Shown: in pieces, positions 8,713-16,598 of the stretch
Numbering within the stretch: position 1 is the first letter of the stretch
Layout of the letters: every line of letters begins with the position of its first letter
From: Mucilaginibacter sp.
GTDB taxonomy: Bacteria > Bacteroidota > Bacteroidia > Sphingobacteriales > Sphingobacteriaceae
Assembly (NCBI GenBank): GCA_028287895.1
Contig: JAQBOV010000057.1
Location: 1 to 47,485 of the forward strand
Length of the DNA stretch: 47,485 nt
Reading direction: 5' to 3'
Position numbers and translations under genes: made by a program
Notes under the pieces: generated by a model
Database searches by the model: none
What the model was told of the DNA's origin: nothing
Seen by the model: the letters and a program-made list of their open reading frames with translations, nothing else

Positions 8713-10062
8713 CTATCCGGCAAACTGCAACAAAAACGCCGAGCCCCTGCCTTCGGCTGATTGCACCTGGATATTGCCCTTATGCAACAGCATGATCTGT
8801 TTACACAGGCTGAGCCCAATACCGCTGCCGGTTTTTCGGGTGCTGAAGAATGGGATAAATATTTTATCGAGCAACTCAGTAGGTATACCCGAACCGTTAT
8901 CTGCTACTTTAACTATCACACGGTTGTTAGCCTTCATTTCTGCCGAAAGGGAAATTCGCGGATGTTCCTTATCCTTGACCGCATCAATGGCATTTACCAT
9001 CAAGTTGATCATCACCTGCTCCAGTAAATTAATGTCGGCCTCGATCGCCAGGGCGGGGTCGCGCAGTACGATTTCCAGTTCGATATGCTTCTTCTCAAGG
9101 GAAGGATGCATCAGGCTGTTCAGGTTTTCGAACAGGTCGCGTACGAGTATCTTTTTCAAGTCGAGCTTGGTGATCTTGTTCAGGTTGCGGTAACTTTCAG
9201 TGAATTTAAGCAGGCCCTCGCTGCGCCTTTTAATGGTATCTATGCCCAGTTCCAGGTCTTCCAGCTGACTGCTTACCGGGCTGTTGGCTATTTCGGGACT
9301 TTGCAACCTGTTTTTCAGCGTATCAGCCAATGACGAAATAGGAGCAACCGAGTTCATTATCTCGTGGGTCATCACACTCAGCAGCTTTTGCCACGCCCTT
9401 GATTCTGTTTCGTCCAAAGCCTCGCTCACGTTCTGAAAGGCGACCAGTTTATACACCTTATCATCACTGCGGAGCACGCTGGCATTGATCAGTATTTTAA
9501 CTAATTGCTGATTGCGGGTAATGGTGATCACCTTGCTTTCGCCGGGTTTTACATTAATAATTTCCTTGTATAATTGTTCTTCCCGCTTTTCTAGTGAATA
9601 AATGGTTTTGATATAGGGAATACCGATCAGGTTTTTAAAGGCTTCATTTATCCAACCGGTTTCGCCGGTTTCATATTCGTAAGATAGAATGCCGGTATCG
9701 ACCAGTTCCAGTATTTTTTGCAGGTAATGGTATTGCGTTTCGCGTTCGCGGCTGATGAGTTTAAAAGTAGTATTGATCTCATTAAAACCCTTCCTGAGCG
9801 GTTTAAGTTCAGTAGGGGCCTTGCGCACATCAAAATGACGCGAAAAATCGCGGTAATGTATCGATTCAACAAACTGGCTCACCTCATCCTGGGCCTTTTT
9901 TTGAAAGCGTATCATGTCGATCAGCTCGTATACCAGCAACGGGCAGGCAATCACTAAATAAAGATACAAACCCTGCACGGCAATGATGGAGGTTGCAGCC
10001 AGCGTAATAAAAAGGATCAGAACCCGCAGCAAAAGCCGCCATTCGTAACGTTTAAATATCAT
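8713..10062 (-). CDS. Sensor histidine kinase, two-helix membrane anchor
   Basis: A 449-residue kinase, partner of the sigma-54 activator encoded just upstream. Two hydrophobic helices (about residues 10-30 and 32-51) are joined by only one or two residues, so there is essentially no extracytoplasmic sensor domain. A linker and PAS-like region (about 105-215) follow, then the phosphoacceptor box around H233 (MTHEIMNSVAPI), the N box with N357 (MINLMVNAIDAV), the DNGSGIP loop at 388-394 and the G2 box TGSGIGLSLCKQI near 411-423. All catalytic residues are present. The start overlaps the end of the regulator gene by 11 bp, indicating coupled translation. The lack of an outer loop suggests it senses within the membrane or through a partner such as the nearby permeases; this is inference. 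Confidence 0.95.
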   Translation of the reverse strand: MIFKRYEWRLLLRVLILFITLAATSIIAVQGLYLYLVIACPLLVYELIDMIRFQKKAQDEVSQFVESIHYRDFSRHFDVRKAPTELKPLRKGFNEINTTFKLISRERETQYHYLQKILELVDTGILSYEYETGETGWINEAFKNLIGIPYIKTIYSLEKREEQLYKEIINVKPGESKVITITRNQQLVKILINASVLRSDDKVYKLVAFQNVSEALDETESRAWQKLLSVMTHEIMNSVAPISSLADTLKNRLQSPEIANSPVSSQLEDLELGIDTIKRRSEGLLKFTESYRNLNKITKLDLKKILVRDLFENLNSLMHPSLEKKHIELEIVLRDPALAIEADINLLEQVMINLMVNAIDAVKDKEHPRISLSAEMKANNRVIVKVADNGSGIPTELLDKIFIPFFSTRKTGSGIGLSLCKQIMLLHKGNIQVQSAEGRGSAFLLQFAG

Positions 10063-11404
10063 ATTTGCTCAATCTGCGGTACAATGCGGTGCGTGTCAGT
10101 CCCAATTCTTTTGCGGCCCTGGTGATGTTGCCGTTATTCTTTTCGATCACCCTCAAAATGGCATTTTTTTCGAGTGTGCTCAGTGGCACATTATCTGCTT
10201 CGGTCTCACTTTCTCCGGGTGTTTCCAATATAGAAAATATCAGGTCATCGGACTTCAACAGGGAATCGTCGGCCATAATCACGGCCCTTTCAATGGTATA
10301 TTGCAGTTCGCGTACGTTCCCCGGAAAATTATATTGCTTTAATTTTTGCAATGCGCCTGCATCAAAATCTACGGCAGGTTTTAAATATTTACTTGCATAC
10401 ATTTTGGCGAAATGCTTTGCCAGTATCACAATATCTTCGTTACGTCTTCGAAGCGGTGGCATATTAATCTCGACCGTATTGATACGGTAGATCAAATCCT
10501 TGCGAAAACGATTCTCATTGGCAAGTTCATACAAGGGCAGGTTGGTGGCACATATCAGCCTGATATCAATGTCAATAGGTTTGTTCGTTCCCAGGCGGGT
10601 AACATGGCGGTTTTGTAAAACGGTTAATAGTTTGGCTTGCTGCTGCAGCGTGATATTACCGATCTCATCCAAAAATAAAGTGCCCCCTTCAGCATCTTCA
10701 AAGCGGCCCGTCCGGTCCTCCCTGGCATCGGTGTAAGCGCCCTTTTTATGACCGAATAATTCACTCTCAAACAAAGTATCCGTTAATGCGCCTACATCTA
10801 CCTTAATAAAGGGCTTATCAGCGCGCAACGAACGTTCGTGAATAGCTTTAGCCATCAGGTCTTTGCCGGTCCCGTTCTCACCTAAAATTAAAATATTGGC
10901 ATCGGTAGGAGCTATTTTGTTTACTTTATGGAATATATCCTGCATCACTTCCGAGTCGCCCAATATCGATGTGTTCCCGACAGATTTTACCGCTGCCTTT
11001 GCCGGTTTGTATCCTTCCTGTTTATCAAGCAGCTCTTTAATGGTAGCAATTAGTTTTTCGTTATGCCAGGGTTTGACTACAAAATCGTTAGCGCCCTCCT
11101 TTAGCGAACGCACAGCCAGGTCGATATCACCATAAGCGGTGATCATGATCACGCAAACATTCGGCTTCCATTCCTTTATCTTCCTCAGCCAGTATAAACC
11201 CTCATTTCCGGTATTGATGGCGCTGTTAAAATTCATATCCAGCAAAACAAGGTCAACCTGGTTACGCTGCAGCAGCCAGTTGAGGTTTTCAGGATTTTTT
11301 TCGGTAATCACCTCCTGGGCTTCGGTTTTAAGCAAAAGCTTAACCGCGGTTAATACATCAATGTCGTCATCAACAACTAAAACAGTTGATTTCTTTAATA
11401 CCAT
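10052..11404 (-). CDS. Sigma-54-dependent response regulator (NtrC family)
   Basis: A 450-residue activator with three domains. The receiver (about 5-125) has an acidic pocket at D12-D14, phosphoacceptor D56 in LVLLDMNF and K111. The AAA+ domain (about 145-375) has Walker A GENGTGKD at 175-182, Walker B GGTLFLDEI at 240-248, and the sigma-54 contact loop GAYTDA at 222-227, which differs from the textbook GAFTGA; GAFTDA-like loops occur in Bacteroidota. A Fis-type helix-turn-helix ends the protein (about 412-449, NGNITRAAKELGLTRTALYRRL). It is transcribed away from the transport array. Four repeated TGT-N11-ACA box pairs in the array are its probable targets (inferred from position and site architecture). 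Confidence 0.96.
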   Translation of the reverse strand: MVLKKSTVLVVDDDIDVLTAVKLLLKTEAQEVITEKNPENLNWLLQRNQVDLVLLDMNFNSAINTGNEGLYWLRKIKEWKPNVCVIMITAYGDIDLAVRSLKEGANDFVVKPWHNEKLIATIKELLDKQEGYKPAKAAVKSVGNTSILGDSEVMQDIFHKVNKIAPTDANILILGENGTGKDLMAKAIHERSLRADKPFIKVDVGALTDTLFESELFGHKKGAYTDAREDRTGRFEDAEGGTLFLDEIGNITLQQQAKLLTVLQNRHVTRLGTNKPIDIDIRLICATNLPLYELANENRFRKDLIYRINTVEINMPPLRRRNEDIVILAKHFAKMYASKYLKPAVDFDAGALQKLKQYNFPGNVRELQYTIERAVIMADDSLLKSDDLIFSILETPGESETEADNVPLSTLEKNAILRVIEKNNGNITRAAKELGLTRTALYRRLSKYDI

Positions 11405-11675
11405 ATTCTATTTATTTATTCATCGTTGATGGTTCATAGCCAAAGACAGTTGACGATTGAACCCGCATTTACCAATATTACCATATTTCTTTGAAAAGTT
11501 CATGGTTCATAAATGATAGTTCACCGATTTTGGTGATTATCTTTATTGCTATGAACATCAGCTATGAACCATCAAACAATTTTTATGCTAAAACTGCTTA
11601 ATAAGGCGATATCATTATAAATGATTGGCCATGAACCATCAACTATAAACAATGAGCTGAAATAATCAAAAAGCA
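11405..11675. repeat. Regulator-adaptor intergenic region with ATGAACCATCAA repeats
   Basis: This non-coding stretch between divergent genes holds repeated copies of one word in both orientations: TTGATGGTTCATAGC at 11426-11440 is a perfect inverted match to GCTATGAACCATCAA at 11561-11575. Partial copies lie at 11502-11510 (inverted), 11548-11560 and 11630-11642 (direct). It probably carries the leftward promoter of the two-component genes, but I could not identify one. The operator pair of the adaptor promoter begins right after it. Confidence 0.7.
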
Positions 11676-11676
11676 C

Positions 11677-11715
11677 TGTATCATAACCGTACACTTGCTG
11701 TAACAGAAGCGAACG
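11677..11715 (+). promoter_or_regulatory. Tandem activator boxes A (upstream of adaptor)
   Basis: Box 1 at 11677-11693 reads TGTATCATAACCGTACA and box 2 at 11699-11715 reads TGTAACAGAAGCGAACG. The starts are 22 bp apart, two helical turns. Both fit TGTNNC-N5-CGNACR, a TGT-N11-ACA type site. The same pair occurs at 26538, 36691 and 46767. Proposed binding site of the sigma-54 activator encoded at 10052-11404. Confidence 0.8.
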
Positions 11716-11767
11716 CCCTGTTTACGTATTTTGATATTAAAATACTGAAAAACAGCCATTTAATTTG

Positions 11768-11782
11768 TGGCATATCTTTTTA
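11768..11782 (+). promoter_or_regulatory. Sigma-54-like promoter A
   Basis: TGGCAT at 11768-11773 followed by TTTTA in the -12 position, 44 bp before the GTG start of the adaptor gene and 92 bp downstream of the base preceding box 1. The -24 GG is present, but the canonical -12 GC is not, so the assignment rests on the shared architecture of four sites rather than on a perfect match. Confidence 0.6.
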
Positions 11783-11811
11783 TAACCTATAACAAAATAT
11801 AATTTATAAAC

Positions 11812-13065
11812 GTGGACAGAAAAATTGAAAGAAGTACCTGGAACAGCAAACGTATAATGACCATTGCAGGCGTTACGGCAATAGCGGCGCTTGTGGTGGG
11901 GAGTATTTATTTTACATCCGGTAAAAGCAAGTATAATGCACCTATCGATCGTATCACCATCAGCGAAATTAAAAAAGGCCCCTTTCAGGAGTTTATCCCT
12001 GTCAATGGGGTGGTAATGCCGTTAACCACCATCTACCTGGATGCAGTCCAGGGTGGCCGGGTTGAAGAAAAATATGTTGAAGACGGAGCCCAATTGAAAA
12101 AAGGCGACCCTATATTAAGATTGGCAAATACTGATGTGGAACTGAGCCTGGCCAACTCTGAAAATGCTGTTTATGCGGCGCAAACCCAAATGCAGATTTC
12201 TCAAAATAACGCGGCTCAAAATACAGTGAACAAACTGCAGACCATGGCGGATGCAGAAAGCGCTTTTAAGGAGGCCGAACGCGTATATAATCTGGATAAA
12301 AAATTATATGCACAAAAGGCTATTGGCTTACAGGAATACAAGATTGCTGAAAATACTTATCAGTACCAATTGCGAAAAAAGAACCTTGCAGCTCAAATAT
12401 TAAAACAGGATACCCTGCTAACCAAAGAGCAGGATGCACAGGCTAAAGAACAATACCGGCAAATGAACAGCAGTTTGCAGCTAATGCGTAAGGAAGTAGC
12501 CGATCTTACGGTAAGGTCGCCAATTGATGGTCAGCTGACAGCATTGGATGCAGAAATCGGACAGAATAAGAACAGGGGCGAGCACCTGGGACAGATCGAT
12601 GGATTTTCGGGTTTAAAAGTAAGGGCTAATGTGGATGAGCATTATATCTCAAGGGTTTTTACAGGTTTAACAGCTTATTACCCCACGGATGATAAAAGCT
12701 ATAAACTTATTGTGAAAAAAGTATTTACCCAGGTTACCAGTGGCCAGTTCCAGGTAGATATGCAATTTGCAGGCGAAAGTCCTAAAGGCTTAAGAAAAGG
12801 CCAGACGCTGCAGATCAGGCTTGCATTCAGTGATGAAGCGCCGGCACTGCTATTGCCTAAGGGTGGTTTTTACCAGCAAACAGGCGGTAACTGGATATTT
12901 AAAGTGAGCGACGATGGCAAAACAGCCTATAAAGTGGATATACAACTGAACAGGCAAAACCCTGACTATTATGAAGTGACAAGAGGATTAAAGCCGGGCG
13001 ACAAAGTGATCACCTCGAGCTATGAGAATTATGGAGATATCCAGGAGCTTGTACTGACGAAGTAG
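11812..13065 (+). CDS. HlyD/MacA-type efflux adaptor (membrane fusion protein)
   Basis: A 417-residue periplasmic adaptor anchored by one N-terminal helix (about residues 17-35). It shows the split lipoyl domain (GGRVEEKYVEDGAQLKKGDP at 81-100 and VRSPIDGQLTAL at 234-245), an alpha-helical hairpin rich in Gln/Ala/Lys in between (about 108-230), and a beta-barrel region afterwards. In MacAB-type pumps this protein joins an inner-membrane FtsX-type permease to an outer-membrane channel. The start is a GTG at 11812; no in-frame ATG nearby fits the MDRKIE-type N terminus. It is the first gene after promoter A and leads the transport array. No TolC-like outer-membrane gene is in the window. Confidence 0.93.
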   Translation: MDRKIERSTWNSKRIMTIAGVTAIAALVVGSIYFTSGKSKYNAPIDRITISEIKKGPFQEFIPVNGVVMPLTTIYLDAVQGGRVEEKYVEDGAQLKKGDPILRLANTDVELSLANSENAVYAAQTQMQISQNNAAQNTVNKLQTMADAESAFKEAERVYNLDKKLYAQKAIGLQEYKIAENTYQYQLRKKNLAAQILKQDTLLTKEQDAQAKEQYRQMNSSLQLMRKEVADLTVRSPIDGQLTALDAEIGQNKNRGEHLGQIDGFSGLKVRANVDEHYISRVFTGLTAYYPTDDKSYKLIVKKVFTQVTSGQFQVDMQFAGESPKGLRKGQTLQIRLAFSDEAPALLLPKGGFYQQTGGNWIFKVSDDGKTAYKVDIQLNRQNPDYYEVTRGLKPGDKVITSSYENYGDIQELVLTK

Positions 13066-13135
13066 CCCCTGCCAACACTTGCCTGCAAGGGTGGACTTAA
13101 AAAAGTCTTTCGCAGGGGAGACTTACAGGCGGGCT
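13064..13135 (+). repeat. Stem-loop-forming spacer between adaptor and ATPase
   Basis: CCCCTGC (13066-13072) pairs with GCAGGGG (13112-13118), with an inner stem GACTT (13094-13098) and AAGTC (13103-13107), and an outer AGCCC/GGGCT pair. There is no T tract after it, so it looks more like an mRNA processing or stability hairpin or a dispersed repeat than a terminator. Confidence 0.6.
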
Positions 13136-13182
13136 AATTAAGATAAAAAAACTGATTATTAACTAACAATAAAAACAAAATC

Positions 13183-13215
13183 AAATCCTTAAGCTAAACC
13201 AAAGGATTTAGGAGG
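13183..13215 (+). promoter_or_regulatory. Hairpin plus strong Shine-Dalgarno before ATPase gene
   Basis: Perfect 8-bp stem AAATCCTT (13183-13190) with AAGGATTT (13202-13209), directly abutting AGGAGG at 13210-13215, 5 bases before the ATG at 13221. Strong SD sites are uncommon in Bacteroidota; the same GGATTTAGGAGG-like word precedes permeases 1 and 4. Confidence 0.7.
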
Positions 13216-13220
13216 CGCAA

Positions 13221-13898
13221 ATGATAAAAATTACAGATCTCGAAAAATTTTACCGCACGGAAGAGGTAGAAACTATTGCACTGAACAAACTATCTATTGA
13301 AGTTAAAAGGGGCGAGTTTGTGGCGATAATGGGCCCTTCAGGATGCGGAAAATCAACACTGTTAAACATCCTGGGCATGCTTGACGATCCGGATGGCGGA
13401 AGCTATGTTTTCAATGGCGTTGAAGTTGCTCATTTCAACGAACGTAAAAGGGCTGACTTACGGAAGCATAATATTGGTTTCGTGTTTCAGAGTTTCAACC
13501 TCATTGATGAGCTTACCGTATTTGAAAACGTAGAGCTGCCATTGATCTATACAGGCGTTCCAAGTTCTGAAAGGGTTAAAAGGGTAGAAGAAGTGCTGGA
13601 TAAAATGCAGATCATGCACAGCCGAAATCACTATCCGCAGCACTTATCGGGTGGTCAGCAGCAGCGTGTAGCTATTGCCCGGGCCGTGGTAAACAAACCA
13701 AAACTGATACTGGCGGATGAGCCGACGGGTAATCTGGACAGCAGCAATGGTAACGATGTAATGGAACTGCTTACTGACTTGAATGAGCATGGAACGACTA
13801 TCATAATGGTAACCCACTCTGAGCATGATGCCCGTTACAGCCACCGTATCATTCGCTTGCTTGACGGTCAAACCGTTATGGAAAATATAATGATCTGA
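13221..13898 (+). CDS. ABC transporter ATP-binding protein (LolD/MacB type)
   Basis: A 225-residue cytoplasmic ATPase of the group that energises FtsX/MacB-type permeases. Walker A is GPSGCGKST at 38-46, the Q-loop glutamine is Q90, the signature is LSGGQQQRVAIARA at 142-155, Walker B with catalytic glutamate is LILADE at 162-167, the D-loop is NLDS at 171-174 and the H-loop is in MVTHSEHD near residue 199. All catalytic positions are intact. None of the twelve permeases in the array carries its own nucleotide-binding domain, so this protein is the likely energy source for several or all of them, together with the second ATPase at the window's end. Confidence 0.96.
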   Translation: MIKITDLEKFYRTEEVETIALNKLSIEVKRGEFVAIMGPSGCGKSTLLNILGMLDDPDGGSYVFNGVEVAHFNERKRADLRKHNIGFVFQSFNLIDELTVFENVELPLIYTGVPSSERVKRVEEVLDKMQIMHSRNHYPQHLSGGQQQRVAIARAVVNKPKLILADEPTGNLDSSNGNDVMELLTDLNEHGTTIIMVTHSEHDARYSHRIIRLLDGQTVMENIMI

Positions 13899-13957
13899 TA
13901 AAAGATCATGCCGGAAACTCGATTAGTTGAATAATCAGTTGATTAATGTGTGTCTCT

Positions 13958-13986
13958 CTAACTCCTTCTGTTGCAGAAGGGGTTAG
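13958..13986 (+). repeat. Intergenic hairpin between ATPase and permease 1
   Basis: CTAACTCCTTCTG (13958-13970) pairs with CAGAAGGGGTTAG (13974-13986) across a 3-base loop, with one G-T wobble. It has no T tract. The following bases to 14100 hold further CCC/GGG pairs ending in the SD-bearing word before permease 1. It could tune expression between the ATPase and the permeases, or be a dispersed repeat. Confidence 0.65.
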
Positions 13987-14101
13987 TTTGAGAGTTCGCG
14001 TCCCCTTTTTCCCTCCCCGGGAAGGAGAGTGATAAACGATTTATAAAAGAAATTATAATATAAATAAATACCATTAAGAATTCTCCCTACCGGGAAGGAT
14101 T

Positions 14102-14107
14102 AGGAGG
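14102..14107 (+). promoter_or_regulatory. Shine-Dalgarno site of permease 1
   Basis: AGGAGG within GGATTAGGAGGGG, 5 bases before the ATG at 14113. A short TCCC/GGGA stem (14084-14095) precedes it, as with the other two SD modules in this array. Confidence 0.75.
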
Positions 14108-14112
14108 GGCCA

Positions 14113-16533
14113 ATGTTCAGAAACTACGTCAAAACCGCATTCAGAAGCCTTACAAAAAATAAGGCATTTACAGCCATTAATATATTAGGGCTTGCGCTGG
14201 GCCTGGCAACCTGCTTGCTGATCGTATTGTATGTGGCTGACGAATTGAGCTATGATCGATATAATACCAAAGCTGATCGAATATACCGTGTTAACGAGGA
14301 CCTGAAACTGGGCAACAACAATGCTTTGTATGCGGTATGTATGCCGCCTTTGGCCCAAACCTTAAAGAATGATTTCCCGGAAGTGCAGGATGCAGTCAGG
14401 CTGAAACAAGCCGGAGGTTTCCATGTAAAAAAAGGTAATGAAAGCATACTGGAATACGGGACCGTTTTTGCCGATCCTTCACTGTTTAACGTTTTTACTT
14501 TACCAATGATCTATGGCAATCCTGCCACTGCCCTAAAAGATCCAAATAGCGTTGTACTAACCGAGCGTACAGCAAAAAAATATTTCAACACCACCAATGT
14601 AGTAGGGCGGATATTAAAAGTAAATGATGGCCAATTACTGAATATTACCGGCGTGATCAAAGATATCCCTAAACAGTCACATTTTAACTTTGATTTTTTC
14701 GTCTCAATGTCCAGTTGGGCGGATAGCAAGTTAAATCAATGGCTTAGGAGCGATTATAATACTTATGTATTGTTTAAAAAGGGTGCGGATCATCAGGCAT
14801 TTGAGAAAAAGCTACCTGCTTTCTTAAACAAATACAGCAGTGGCGAGATGCAGGCAAACCTGCATTTAACTATGGATGCCTTTGAAAAGAGCGGGAGTTA
14901 CTTCAGATTAAATTTAACACCGCTTTTGGACATTCATTTACATTCAAACAGGGATGGCGAACTCAGTCATAACGGTACGGTACAATACGTATATATATTT
15001 TCGGCCATAGCCATATTTATATTATTGATCGCCTGCGTTAATTTCATGAACCTTTCTACCGCCCGTTCCTCTAATCGTGCCCGGGAAGTAGGCGTGCGCA
15101 AAGTTTTGGGTTCATCACGGAAATACTTAATCGCTCAGTTTTTAACCGAATCAGTCTTAGTTACCCTGGCCGCCGCCAGTGTAGCATTCATCGCTGCTAT
15201 AATACTACTACCGGTATTTAACCACTTATCGGGCAAGGAGCTGGTGATTAACGCACAAACTTTGACGTGGCTGATACCTGTTTTACTTGCAATAATTATC
15301 GTAGTTGGATGCCTTGCCGGGTCATATCCTGCATTTTTTCTTTCAGCATTCCAGCCTATTGGTGTGCTGAACGGGAAAATAGCATCAGGTTTTAAAGGCG
15401 GCAGGCTGCGGAGTTTACTGGTGGTGTTCCAGTTTTCTATCTCTATCTTTCTGATCATTGGCACTATCGTGATTTATAATCAACTCAATTATATACAAAC
15501 CAAAAATCTTGGCTATAACCGCGATCAGGTACTCGTGATAGATAAAGCATTCGAATTAGGCAGTCATGCCAAAACATTTAAACAGCAGGTCAAGCAATTG
15601 CCCGGTGTAGTTAACGCTACGTTAACAGGCTATCTGCCAACCTCACAGATGCGCAGTACAACTATTTTTTTCGGGGATGCTACGGCGGATCAGAAGAAGT
15701 CGATTTTTCCCCAAAGCTGGAATGTTGATGAGGATTATCTCAGCACCTTAGGTATGAAAATAACTGCAGGTCGGAATTTTTCAAACCAAATGCCAACGGA
15801 TTCCACAGGTTTGATCATTAACGAAACGGCTGCTAAGTTTTTGGGATTTAAAGATCCGCTGAATAAAATTTTATATAGAAATACAGACGGCAACCGCGAC
15901 CATGGTAAACGCTATCATATCATAGGTGTGGTTAAGGATTTCAATTTTAGTTCCCTGCGCGAAAATATCAGTCCGGTTGTTTTACTGCTCAATGAAGATA
16001 CCGGGTACTTGAGCGTGAAAGTGAGCGCTTCAAATATACCTGCCCTGATAGCCCGGATAAAGCGTAAGTGGGAAAGCTTTACACCTATACACTTTGAATA
16101 TTCATTTATGGACCAGGATTTTGATGCCGCATACCGGTCTGAACAACGGACTGGGACCATATTCCTGATATTTACTGTATTGGCCATTATAATAGCCTGT
16201 CTTGGTTTATTTGGCCTTGCAGCTTACGCTGCCGAACAGCGCACAAAAGAGATAGGAATACGTAAAGTATTAGGGGCAAGTGTTGCCCTCATTGCAGGTA
16301 CCTTATCAAAGGATTTTATCAAACTGGTATTGATCTCCATAGCAGTGTCTACGCCAATTGCCTGGTATTTAATGAATAAATGGCTGCAGGATTTTGCATA
16401 CAGAATCACTATACAATGGTGGGTGCTGGTGCTTGCCGGTTTTGCTGCATTAAGCATTGCAATCGTTACGGTAAGCTTCCAGTCCATAAAAGCGGCATTG
16501 GCCAACCCGGTGAAGAGTTTACGCAGTGAGTGA
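14113..16533 (+). CDS. FtsX/MacB-type ABC permease 1
   Basis: An 806-residue inner-membrane permease made of two FtsX-like halves. Eight helices are visible: about 20-42, 290-312, 342-371, 382-402, then 432-454, 679-703, 733-753 and 770-790. A large MacB-type periplasmic domain lies between helices 1 and 2 and another between 5 and 6. The cytoplasmic coupling motifs are RAREVGVRKVLGSS at 322 and RTKEIGIRKVLGAS at 710, 388 residues apart, which marks the internal duplication. The protein ends NPVKSLRSE. There is no ATP-binding domain. It is the first permease after the ATPase and has one of three strong SD sites in the array. Such permeases move lipids, peptides or drugs, or drive mechanotransmission; the substrate here is unknown. 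Confidence 0.94.
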   Translation: MFRNYVKTAFRSLTKNKAFTAINILGLALGLATCLLIVLYVADELSYDRYNTKADRIYRVNEDLKLGNNNALYAVCMPPLAQTLKNDFPEVQDAVRLKQAGGFHVKKGNESILEYGTVFADPSLFNVFTLPMIYGNPATALKDPNSVVLTERTAKKYFNTTNVVGRILKVNDGQLLNITGVIKDIPKQSHFNFDFFVSMSSWADSKLNQWLRSDYNTYVLFKKGADHQAFEKKLPAFLNKYSSGEMQANLHLTMDAFEKSGSYFRLNLTPLLDIHLHSNRDGELSHNGTVQYVYIFSAIAIFILLIACVNFMNLSTARSSNRAREVGVRKVLGSSRKYLIAQFLTESVLVTLAAASVAFIAAIILLPVFNHLSGKELVINAQTLTWLIPVLLAIIIVVGCLAGSYPAFFLSAFQPIGVLNGKIASGFKGGRLRSLLVVFQFSISIFLIIGTIVIYNQLNYIQTKNLGYNRDQVLVIDKAFELGSHAKTFKQQVKQLPGVVNATLTGYLPTSQMRSTTIFFGDATADQKKSIFPQSWNVDEDYLSTLGMKITAGRNFSNQMPTDSTGLIINETAAKFLGFKDPLNKILYRNTDGNRDHGKRYHIIGVVKDFNFSSLRENISPVVLLLNEDTGYLSVKVSASNIPALIARIKRKWESFTPIHFEYSFMDQDFDAAYRSEQRTGTIFLIFTVLAIIIACLGLFGLAAYAAEQRTKEIGIRKVLGASVALIAGTLSKDFIKLVLISIAVSTPIAWYLMNKWLQDFAYRITIQWWVLVLAGFAALSIAIVTVSFQSIKAALANPVKSLRSE

Positions 16534-16598
16534 TTTAGTCAACAGTCGTTAGAATTTAGAGCTTAAAATTTATTGATCAGGATTTAAAATTTAAGAAC

